Assembly (NCBI GenBank): GCA_016206585.1
Contig: JACQRE010000071.1
Span: 1 to 5,181 of the forward strand
Direction: 5' to 3'
DNA length: 5,181 bases
Origin: Candidatus Omnitrophota bacterium
GTDB lineage: Bacteria > Omnitrophota > Gorgyraeia > Aquiviventales > Aquiviventaceae
The notes under the pieces were generated by a model. It did not search any database. It saw nothing but the letters and a program-made list of their open reading frames with translations, and was not told the DNA's origin. The position numbers were made by a program, and so were the translations under genes. Positions 1-4,935 of this stretch are shown here, in pieces (the first letter of the stretch is position 1; each line of letters starts with the position of its first letter).

Positions 1-311
1 ACCTGTTCCACTCCTCCAAGACGAAGGAAGGGGAGTACAACTTCGTCGGCTACGCCAGCGAGGAGGCGGACCGGCTGCTCATCGAGGGGCGGCGGACGTT
101 CGACCAGGCGGCGCGGGCGCGGATCTACCATCAGCTGCACCGCCGGCTGGCTGAGGACCAGCCCTACACCTTCCTCTACGTGGCCGATGCGCTGCCCATC
201 GTCGCCTCCCGGTTCCGCAACGTGGTGGCGACACCGGTGGGCATCGGCTACAACTTCATCGACTGGTACGTGCCCCGGGACGAGCAGCGGTATCGACGCA
301 TGGCCCCATGA
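1..311 (+). CDS. Peptide ABC transporter substrate-binding protein, family 5 (C-terminal fragment)
   Basis: This is the last 102 codons of an extracytoplasmic solute-binding protein, read from base 3 to the TGA at 309-311; the rest lies upstream of the window. The family (SBP_bac_5, DppA/OppA type) captures peptides, or in some members nickel, sugars or opines, outside the cytoplasmic membrane and hands them to the permease pair. The visible part has the usual C-terminal pattern: NFVGYASEEADRLL, then an amphipathic stretch FDQAARARIYHQLHRRLAEDQP, then hydrophobic FLYVADALPIVASRF, and a closing GIGYNFIDWYVP, where a W-Y/W-V-P close to the end is common in the family. The downstream permease and ATPase genes support the role. 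It ends 85 nt before dppB. The ligand cannot be inferred from this part, and the signal peptide is out of view. Confidence 0.88.
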   Translation, partial: LFHSSKTKEGEYNFVGYASEEADRLLIEGRRTFDQAARARIYHQLHRRLAEDQPYTFLYVADALPIVASRFRNVVATPVGIGYNFIDWYVPRDEQRYRRMAP

Positions 312-317
312 ACGCAG

Positions 318-388
318 TTCGGAATTTGGAGTTCGGAGTTCGGAGTCGCTTTCACTCCGCACTCCGCACTCCGCATTCCACACTCAGG
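318..388 (+). repeat. Imperfect inverted repeat of 7-nt units between the binding-protein gene and dppB
   Basis: The left arm is four consecutive 7-mers: TTCGGAA (318-324), TTTGGAG (325-331), TTCGGAG (332-338) and TTCGGAG (339-345). After a short centre (about 347-353) the right arm has ACTCCGC three times (354-360, 361-367, 368-374), then ATTCCAC and ACTCAGG. GGAGT blocks pair with ACTCC blocks, leaving roughly one mismatch per 7 nt, so the RNA can fold into an imperfect hairpin. There is no T-run, so it is not a typical intrinsic terminator. By position it could act like hairpins between binding-protein and permease genes in other operons, which protect the upstream message from 3' exonucleases. 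That role is inference. Confidence 0.8.
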
Positions 389-389
389 A
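386..389 (+). promoter_or_regulatory. Ribosome-binding site of dppB
   Basis: AGGA lies 7 nt before the ATG at 397. It selects this start over longer in-frame possibilities that would overlap the binding-protein gene. It sits inside the last unit of the 318-388 repeat, so folding of that repeat could affect its access. Confidence 0.6.
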
Positions 390-396
390 TTCTCCG

Positions 397-1380
397 ATGA
401 CTTCCTATCTGTTTAGTCGATTACTTGGGTTGATCCCGGTGCTGCTCTGGATCACGGTGATCTCCTTCGGGATCATGCACCTGGCTCCGGGGAAGCCGAC
501 CGACGCCGCGCTGCAGTTCAACCCGAAGGTCTCGCTGGAAGCGCGGCAGCGGATGGAGAAGCTCTACGGGCTGGATCAGCCGCTGCCCGCGCAGTATCTC
601 CAGTGGCTGGGCCGGCTGTCGCGGCTCGATTTCGGCCGCTCGTTCCTCGACGACCGCCCGGTCATGGAGAAGATCGTCGAGCGGCTGCCCATCACGCTGA
701 CGATCAACGTCTGGTCGCTCCTGCTCATCCTGGGCCTCGCCGTGCCGCTGGGGGTGATCTCGGCGGTGCGCCCGGGCGGGCTGTTCGACCGGCTCACGAC
801 CGTCTTCGTCTTCATCGGCTACTCGATGCCCTCCTTCTGGCTGGCCCTGCTGTGCATGGCGCTCTTCGGGGTGACGCTGCGCTGGCTGCCCGTCTCCGGC
901 GTCCACTCGCTCGACCACGAGTCGTTCGGACTGATCCAGCGCTGGCTGGACACCGCCTGGCACCTCCTCCTGCCGATTAGCATCGCCGCGTTCGTGAGCT
1001 TGGCCGGCATGTCGCGCTATATGCGCTCCAGCATGGTCGAGGTGCTGCGGCAGGATTACATCCGCACGGCGCGGGCGAAGGGGCTGCCGGAGCGGCGCGT
1101 GCTGTTCCGCCACGGATTGCGCAACGCGCTCCTGCCGGTGATCACGATCCTGGGGCTGTCGCTGCCGGATCTGATCGGCGGCAGCGTGATCGCGGAGACG
1201 ATCTTCTCGATCCCGGGCATGGGGCGGCTGTTCTACGAGGCGGTGATGGCGCGCGATTACCCGGTCGTGATGGCGCTCGTGACGGTCGGGGCGGTGCTGA
1301 CGATGCTGGGCAACCTGCTGGCGGATCTTGGCTACGCGTACGCCGACCCCCGCATCCGCGTCGGCAAAGGCGAGCGATGA
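397..1380 (+). CDS. dppB: Peptide ABC transporter permease subunit, DppB/OppB type
   Basis: A 327-residue inner-membrane permease that forms half of the channel of the peptide importer. The first membrane helix is at about residues 9-29 (LLGLIPVLLWITVISFGIMH) and is followed by APGKPTD, the usual HLxPGDP-like segment. A long extracytoplasmic stretch (YGLDQPLPAQYLQWLGRLSR, then DFGRSF) is typical of DppB. Further helices begin around residue 99. The cytoplasmic coupling (EAA) loop is at about 220-245 (DYIRTARAKGL, then RHGLRNALLPV), and the family-typical ETIFSIPGMG follows. Length matches the family (about 310-340). The ATG at 397 is chosen because it has an AGGA at the right distance and gives the standard N-terminus; the frame is open further upstream, but that would overlap the binding-protein gene. 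Its stop is separated from dppC by an unusually long 250-nt spacer. The symbol is by family, and the actual substrate is unknown. Confidence 0.93.
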   Translation: MTSYLFSRLLGLIPVLLWITVISFGIMHLAPGKPTDAALQFNPKVSLEARQRMEKLYGLDQPLPAQYLQWLGRLSRLDFGRSFLDDRPVMEKIVERLPITLTINVWSLLLILGLAVPLGVISAVRPGGLFDRLTTVFVFIGYSMPSFWLALLCMALFGVTLRWLPVSGVHSLDHESFGLIQRWLDTAWHLLLPISIAAFVSLAGMSRYMRSSMVEVLRQDYIRTARAKGLPERRVLFRHGLRNALLPVITILGLSLPDLIGGSVIAETIFSIPGMGRLFYEAVMARDYPVVMALVTVGAVLTMLGNLLADLGYAYADPRIRVGKGER

Positions 1381-1419
1381 AGACCCTGGGCCCGGTTCCG
1401 GTTGGCCGCTCCCGCTCGC

Positions 1420-1599
1420 CGGCGGGCCCCCGGCCGTCCGCTCGTTCCGGTGCGGGCTCCGGGCGCCCGAGTCGGCGCCGCGGCCGGGCAACTCCGCGCC
1501 TCCCGGCGCGATCGAACAGCCCGGCCGTGCTCCAGGGGATACGGCGCCTCCCCGGGCTGAGCCCGCACAGTCACTCGCGGTCCGGCCGGGGGCCCGCCG
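1420..1599 (+). repeat. 180-nt GC-rich nested palindrome in the dppB-dppC spacer
   Basis: The 250 nt between dppB and dppC hold a nested set of perfect complementary blocks: 1420-1436 with 1583-1599 (17 bp), 1438-1441 with 1577-1580 (4 bp), 1450-1459 with 1559-1568 (10 bp), 1460-1463 with 1551-1554 (4 bp), 1474-1480 with 1542-1548 (7 bp), 1481-1489 with 1519-1527 (9 bp), and an apical hairpin CGCGCC-TCCC-GGCGCG at 1495-1510. All are in register, giving about 57 Watson-Crick pairs counted by hand. The outermost pair ends 7 nt before the purine-rich dppC ribosome-binding site. No T-run follows, so a terminator is unlikely. No clear target-site duplication flanks the arms. It may be an RNA regulatory or stabilising structure, or a small non-autonomous mobile palindrome; the sequence alone does not decide. 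The rest of the spacer (1381-1419, 1600-1630) shows only the ribosome-binding site and a possible small ORF. Confidence 0.8.
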
Positions 1600-1606
1600 A
1601 AATGAT

Positions 1607-1615
1607 AGGAGAGGA
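1607..1615 (+). promoter_or_regulatory. Ribosome-binding site of dppC, with long spacing
   Basis: AGGAGAGGA is a strong purine-rich site, but it ends 15 nt before the ATG at 1631, longer than usual. A 5-bp complement (AGGAA 1612-1616, TTCCT 1625-1629) could bring it closer or mask it. No in-frame ATG, GTG or TTG lies between, so 1631 remains the best start. Confidence 0.5.
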
Positions 1616-1630
1616 ACTGGTGGTTTCCTG

Positions 1631-2503
1631 ATGAGGAATTGGTTGGCGGTGGTTGGCGGCGTGACCCTGTTGATCTTGGCCGTGGTGGCCATTGCGGCCC
1701 CCTGGATCGCACCGCACGATCCGATGCAGGTCAACCTGCCGGATGCGCTGCTGCCGCCCTCGGCGGCGTATCCGCTCGGCACCGACCCGCTGGGCCGCGA
1801 CGTGCTCAGCCGGCTCATCTACGGCACGCGGATCTCGCTCCTCATCGGCTTCATCGCCGTGGGGATCGCCGTCCTCGTGGGCTGCCTCGTCGGGGCGGTC
1901 GCGGGATTCTACGGCGGATGGGCGGACGCCCTCTTGATGCGCCTCGTCGACACGCTGCTGTCGATCCCGTCAATCTTCCTGCTGCTGGCCATCATCGCGA
2001 TGGATCCGGCCGAGACGCTGCTGCGCTGGGGCGAGCTGCCGGTGATCGGCGGGCTCTTCGCGGCGCTGTTCCAGGCGGTTGATCCGCACATCGTGGTGTT
2101 GATGGCGGTCATCGGCCTGATGAGCTGGATGGGGGTGGCCCGGCTCGTGCGGGCGGAGATCCTCAGCCTCAAGGAGCGCGAGTTCGTGCTGGCCGCGCGG
2201 GTCCTCGGCGCCTCGCCGCTGCGGCTCATCGCGACACACCTCCTCCCGAACGCGATGGGGCCGGTGCTGGTGAGCGCCACGCTGGGGGTTGGGGGGGCGA
2301 TCCTCACCGAGTCGGTCCTAAGCTATTTAGGGTTGGGGGTGCAGCCGCCGGTGCCGAGCTGGGGCAACATCCTGAATGAGGGCCGAGTTGCGCTGGGCGT
2401 GGCCTGGTGGCTGACGCTCAGCCCGGGGATGTGCATTCTGGTGACCGTCCTCGCATTTAACCTGCTAGGAGAAGGGATCAGAGAATGGTTGGGACGACAG
2501 TGA
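1631..2503 (+). CDS. dppC: Peptide ABC transporter permease subunit, DppC/OppC type
   Basis: A 290-residue inner-membrane permease, partner of DppB. It has an N-terminal helix (about residues 4-25, LAVVGGVTLLILAVVAIAAP), then APHDP and the family hallmark PLGTDPLGRDVLSRLIYGTR (from residue 48). A helix block, the membrane-coupling EAA loop at about 184-205 (EFVLAARVLGASPLRLIATH) and LLPNAMGPVLV follow. The C-terminal part contains ESVLSYLGLGVQPPVPSWG and ends NLLGEGIREWLG, all standard. Residues about 124-151 (MDPAETLLRWGELPVIGGLF onward) look like an extra segment between two membrane helices, where many relatives have a short loop. The ATG at 1631 gives the normal N-terminus. The frame is open upstream to 1328, but that extension is Pro/Arg/Ala-rich, overlaps dppB and runs through the palindrome, so it is not accepted. 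dppD follows after 40 nt. Confidence 0.92.
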   Translation: MRNWLAVVGGVTLLILAVVAIAAPWIAPHDPMQVNLPDALLPPSAAYPLGTDPLGRDVLSRLIYGTRISLLIGFIAVGIAVLVGCLVGAVAGFYGGWADALLMRLVDTLLSIPSIFLLLAIIAMDPAETLLRWGELPVIGGLFAALFQAVDPHIVVLMAVIGLMSWMGVARLVRAEILSLKEREFVLAARVLGASPLRLIATHLLPNAMGPVLVSATLGVGGAILTESVLSYLGLGVQPPVPSWGNILNEGRVALGVAWWLTLSPGMCILVTVLAFNLLGEGIREWLGRQ

Positions 2504-2516
2504 CGGCAGCAGACGC

Positions 2517-2543
2517 AGCGACAAGCAACAAGCGACAAGCAAC
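2517..2543 (+). repeat. 7-nt direct repeat abutting the dppD start codon
   Basis: AGCGACA (2517-2523), AGCAACA (2524-2530), AGCGACA (2531-2537) and AGCAAC (2538-2543) run with a strict 7-nt period, so a 13-mer is repeated exactly 14 nt apart. The next base is the A of the dppD ATG. Unlike the hairpin-type spacers it has no inverted partner nearby. The array occupies the place where a ribosome-binding site would normally be. Confidence 0.85.
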
Positions 2544-3353
2544 ATGTCAACACCACTGTTAACCGTTGAGAATCTGTCCGTCTCCTACCAGGGTCGCGGT
2601 GAGGAGGCGGTTCGGGCGGTGGAGGGGGTGAGCTTCACCGTCGAGCCGGGCGAGGTGCTGGCACTCGTTGGGGAGTCGGGCTGCGGCAAGACGAGCGTCG
2701 CGCTGGCGCTGACCCGGCTGCTGCCCTCAAGTGCTGCCGTCTCCGGCCGGGTGACGATCGACGGGCTCAACACGCTGGAGGCTGCGGCAGACTCGCTGCG
2801 GGCGATCCGCGGCGGGACGATTGGCTACGTCTTCCAGGATCCCGCCGCCTCCCTCAACCCGGTGCTGACGATCGGCGAGCAGCTGGTCGAGGCGATCACG
2901 CTGCATACGGAGGCGCGCGGTGCATCAGCCGGACACCTGGCGGTCGAATGGCTGCAACGTGTGGGGATCGTCTCAGCCGAGGAGCGGCTGCACGCATACC
3001 CCCATGAGTTTTCCGGCGGGATGCAGCAGCGCGTCTGCCTGGCGATGGCGCTGGCGGCTCAGCCCGCGCTGTTGGTCGCCGATGAGCCGACGACTGCGCT
3101 GGACGTGACGGTGCAGGTGCAGATTCTCCGCCTCCTGCGCGATCTCCAGCGGAGCCTCCGCCTCTCGGTGCTGCTCATCTCGCACGACCTGACCGTCGTG
3201 GAGCGCATCGCCCATCGGGTCGGCGTCCTCTCGGCCGGACGGCTGGTGGAGCTCGGGCCGACGGACCAGGTGCTCCGCCAGCCGCAGCACCCGTACACCG
3301 CACAGCTGCTGCAGTACCGGAACATGATCAGCCTGAGGCCGAATCACCAATGA
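2544..3353 (+). CDS. dppD: Peptide ABC transporter ATP-binding subunit, DppD/OppD type
   Basis: A 269-residue cytoplasmic ATPase that pairs with DppF to energise import. All nucleotide-binding motifs are present: Walker A GESGCGKT (43-50), Q-loop Gln98 in YVFQDPAASLNP, signature FSGGMQQR (156-163), Walker B LLVADE with Asp180-Glu181, D-loop ALD (185-187) and H-loop His214 in ISHD. The peptide-transporter ending HPYT (249-252) is present, but the protein stops 17 residues later. Relatives of about 320-330 residues carry a further tail, often with cysteines. The ATG at 2544 is the first start codon after an in-frame TAG at 2466. No Shine-Dalgarno sequence precedes it, because the spacer is a 7-nt repeat. 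The last three codons (Asn-His-Gln) and the TGA come from the beginning of the 3342-3477 repeat, so the C-terminus may have been altered by that element. Confidence 0.92.
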   Translation: MSTPLLTVENLSVSYQGRGEEAVRAVEGVSFTVEPGEVLALVGESGCGKTSVALALTRLLPSSAAVSGRVTIDGLNTLEAAADSLRAIRGGTIGYVFQDPAASLNPVLTIGEQLVEAITLHTEARGASAGHLAVEWLQRVGIVSAEERLHAYPHEFSGGMQQRVCLAMALAAQPALLVADEPTTALDVTVQVQILRLLRDLQRSLRLSVLLISHDLTVVERIAHRVGVLSAGRLVELGPTDQVLRQPQHPYTAQLLQYRNMISLRPNHQ

Positions 3354-3477
3354 CCAAATTCCAATCACCAAATAAACACCAAACACCAATGGACCAATCA
3401 CCAAACACGCTGTTTGGTGATTCGGTCATTGGTCCATTGGTGATTATGTGGTGTTTGGAATTTGGTGTTTGGTGATT
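3342..3477 (+). repeat. Long imperfect inverted repeat of 7-nt CCAA/TTGG units between dppD and dppF
   Basis: The left arm (3342-3407) is a degenerate NNNCCAA array (CACCAAT, GACCAAA, TTCCAAT, CACCAAA, ACACCAA and so on) with mostly 7-nt spacing; the right arm (3411-3477) is the TTGG complement. Perfect paired blocks include AATCACC 3342-3348 with GGTGATT 3471-3477, ACCAAATTCCAA 3353-3364 with 3455-3466, CACCAATGGACCAAT 3384-3398 with 3428-3442, and an apical AATCACCAAACA 3396-3407 with 3411-3422 around a CGC loop; the last two share three bases and compete there. The region is clearly AT-richer than the genes around it. It overlaps the last four codons of dppD, including the stop. The dppF ribosome-binding site starts just beyond it. 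There is no T-run for termination. Confidence 0.85.
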
Positions 3478-3480
3478 TGT

Positions 3481-3485
3481 AGGAG
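3481..3485 (+). promoter_or_regulatory. Ribosome-binding site of dppF
   Basis: AGGAG lies 5 nt before the ATG at 3491. It decides against the in-frame GTG at 3485, which overlaps this site. Confidence 0.7.
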
Positions 3486-3490
3486 TGGCG

Positions 3491-4288
3491 ATGACGGTAA
3501 TTCTTGAAGCGGTCCATGTCAGCAAATCCTTTCCGCGGCGGGGGGGCGTGCTGCGCCGGCAGCTCGGCGCCGTCCAGGCCGTGGAGCGGGTCAGTCTGGC
3601 CTTGGGAACCGGCGAGTCGCTGGGGCTTGTGGGGGAATCGGGATCCGGCAAGACGACGCTCGCGAAGCTGTTCATCGGGTTGCTGCGTCCCACCGAGGGG
3701 GAGGTCCTGGTGCGGGGCGCCTCCTGGTTCCGGCTGCGCGGCGGGGAGCGGTTGGCCGCCAGGCGCACGGTGCAGTTCGTCTTCCAGGATCCGATGAACA
3801 GCCTCAACCCCCGCATGACCGTGGAGGAGGCGCTCAGCGAGCCGCTCAGCATCCACCGGCTGGCCGCCGGAGCCTCGCGGCGCGCCCGGGTGGACGCGCT
3901 CCTCGAGCTGGTCCGCCTCTCGACGTCGTACCGCCGCCGCCTGCCGCGCGAACTCAGCGGCGGCGAGCGCCAGCGCGTCGGCATCGCGCGGGCACTCGCG
4001 GTGGAGCCGGCAGCGCTCATCTGCGATGAGCCGATCGCCTCGCTCGATGTGTCGGTCGGCGCCCAAATCCTCGAGCTGCTGCGCGCGCTCTGCCGGGAGC
4101 GCCGCTTGGCACTCCTCTTTATCTCCCACGATCTGCGCGCGGTCGCCTCGCTGTGCCGGCGCATCGCGGTCATGCGGGAGGGCAAGTTGCTAGAGTTGGC
4201 ACCGACTGAACAGATCGTGAACCGTCCCGGCCACCCCTACACCACGCTGCTCCTGCGCAGCGCCGAGTTAGATCTCGATCAAGCATAG
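3491..4288 (+). CDS. dppF: Peptide ABC transporter ATP-binding subunit, DppF/OppF type
   Basis: A 265-residue cytoplasmic ATPase, second of the pair. Motifs in order are Walker A GESGSGKT (48-55), Q-loop Gln99 in FVFQDPMNSLNPRM, signature LSGGERQR (155-162), Walker B ALICDE with Asp179-Glu180, D-loop SLD (184-186) and H-loop His213 in ISHD. The QDPMNSLNPRMTV segment and the basic N-terminal insert PRRGGVLRRQLGAVQAV, preceding the conserved VS of the first strand, are typical of DppF/OppF rather than DppD. The linker after Walker B reads DEPIASLDVSVGAQIL, close to the usual DEPxSALDVSVQAQIL. HPYT is at 248-251 and the protein ends 14 residues later, so it also lacks the longer tail of many relatives. 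The ATG at 3491 is preferred over the GTG at 3485 because of the AGGAG spacing. It is the last gene of the importer operon. Confidence 0.92.
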   Translation: MTVILEAVHVSKSFPRRGGVLRRQLGAVQAVERVSLALGTGESLGLVGESGSGKTTLAKLFIGLLRPTEGEVLVRGASWFRLRGGERLAARRTVQFVFQDPMNSLNPRMTVEEALSEPLSIHRLAAGASRRARVDALLELVRLSTSYRRRLPRELSGGERQRVGIARALAVEPAALICDEPIASLDVSVGAQILELLRALCRERRLALLFISHDLRAVASLCRRIAVMREGKLLELAPTEQIVNRPGHPYTTLLLRSAELDLDQA

Positions 4289-4308
4289 TCACTTGTGACC
4301 TGTGACGC
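4288..4308 (+). repeat. Degenerate 7-nt repeat after dppF
   Basis: GTCACTT (4288-4294), GTGACCT (4295-4301) and GTGACGC (4302-4308) follow each other with a 7-nt period, starting on the last base of the dppF stop codon. GTCAC and GTGAC are also complementary, so a very small hairpin is possible. It is short, and alone it would not be convincing; it is reported because three other spacers in this window show the same period. Confidence 0.5.
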
Positions 4309-4326
4309 CTGCCTTTCGCTATCCTG

Positions 4327-4335
4327 TGTTATAAT
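4327..4335 (+). promoter_or_regulatory. Extended -10 promoter for marC
   Basis: TGTTATAAT combines a TG one base upstream with a perfect TATAAT at 4330-4335 in an otherwise GC-rich region. At the usual distance, transcription would start around 4341-4343, right at the ATG at 4344. No good -35 hexamer is seen 16-18 nt upstream, as is common for extended -10 promoters. Confidence 0.55.
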
Positions 4336-4343
4336 AACCTCTT

Positions 4344-4925
4344 ATGATGGAACGTTTTTGGCATGCCTTCATCCCGCTCTGCGTCGCGTTCGATGGCATC
4401 GGCCTCCTGCCGCTGTTCTGGGGGATGTCGCAGCAGCTTCGCGCCGTCCAGCGACGCCGGGCGATCGCCGAGGCGGTGCTGACGGCATTTTTTGTGGCGT
4501 TCGGGTTCCTGCTCGTGAGCCGGTTCGTCTTCTCGCTCATGGGGCTGGAGCTGGCCGACATCATGGTGGCGGGCGGGGGGATTCTGATCGTGCTCTGTTT
4601 GCGGGAGCTGCTGCTGCCGGCCAAACCGGTCCGGGGCGGCTCCCCGAGCCCGGGCGTCGTGCCGTTGGGTGTGCCGCTGTTGACCGGTCCGGCGGTCCTG
4701 ACGACCGTGCTGCTCGTGCGAGACCAGTATGGCTGGGCGGTCACGGTGGCCGCGCTGCTGGCGAACATGGCGCTGGTCTGGGGCCTCCTGCACGGCGCTG
4801 CGGTCTTGATGCGGCTGCTCGGGCAGGAGGGGGCTGAGGCGATCTCCAAAATTTTCAGCGTCATCCTGACGGCGTTCGGCGTGATGCTCATTCGCCAGGG
4901 CATCACCACCTACTTGACACCATGA
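4344..4925 (+). CDS. MarC family integral membrane protein
   Basis: A 193-residue, very hydrophobic protein with about six predicted membrane helices, matching the MarC (UPF0056) family in length (about 190-220). Despite the historical link of marC to antibiotic resistance, no function is firmly established. Family-type features are FDGIGLLPLF near the start (Asp17, Gly20, Pro23; relatives usually read DPxGxxPxF), AGGGILIVLCLRELL at the end of the first half, a polar linker (about 94-104, KPVRGGSPSPG), VPLGVPLLTGPAVLTT (106-121) opening the second half, and a final helix KIFSVILTAFGVMLIRQGI. The two halves share a repeat-like layout, as in the family. Two ATGs are adjacent (4344 and 4347); the first is used. 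No Shine-Dalgarno sequence is present, and the extended -10 box is so close that the message may be leaderless. glgC begins 10 nt after its stop, which suggests co-transcription. Confidence 0.85.
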   Translation: MMERFWHAFIPLCVAFDGIGLLPLFWGMSQQLRAVQRRRAIAEAVLTAFFVAFGFLLVSRFVFSLMGLELADIMVAGGGILIVLCLRELLLPAKPVRGGSPSPGVVPLGVPLLTGPAVLTTVLLVRDQYGWAVTVAALLANMALVWGLLHGAAVLMRLLGQEGAEAISKIFSVILTAFGVMLIRQGITTYLTP

Positions 4926-4935
4926 CACACAGATC

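Noticed and set aside
187..396. Longer DppB starting inside the binding-protein gene
   Set aside because: The extension translates the binding-protein end out of frame plus the heptamer repeat, and the ATG at 397 has its own ribosome-binding site.
1420..1599. tRNA or other known structured RNA gene
   Set aside because: The fold is one long nested stem, not a cloverleaf, and no conserved riboswitch or RNase P motif was recognised.
1328..1630. N-terminal extension of DppC from the in-frame ATG at 1328
   Set aside because: It would overlap dppB by over 50 nt and add about 100 Pro/Ala/Arg-rich residues encoded by the palindrome. The start at 1631 gives the standard family N-terminus.
421..1818. 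A 465-codon open frame on the minus strand across dppB and into dppC
   Set aside because: It lies antisense to clear permease genes, crosses their junction, has a low-complexity Arg/Gln/His/Asp-rich product, and is explained by the high GC content keeping frames open.
3342..3480. CRISPR array or intrinsic terminator
   Set aside because: Repeats are 7 nt with no unique spacers of 30 nt or more, so it is not a CRISPR array. The hairpin is not followed by a T-run and dppF continues directly after, so it is not a terminator.
4289..4320. Terminator after dppF
   Set aside because: Only a 5-bp GTCAC/GTGAC complement is present, with no following T-run.
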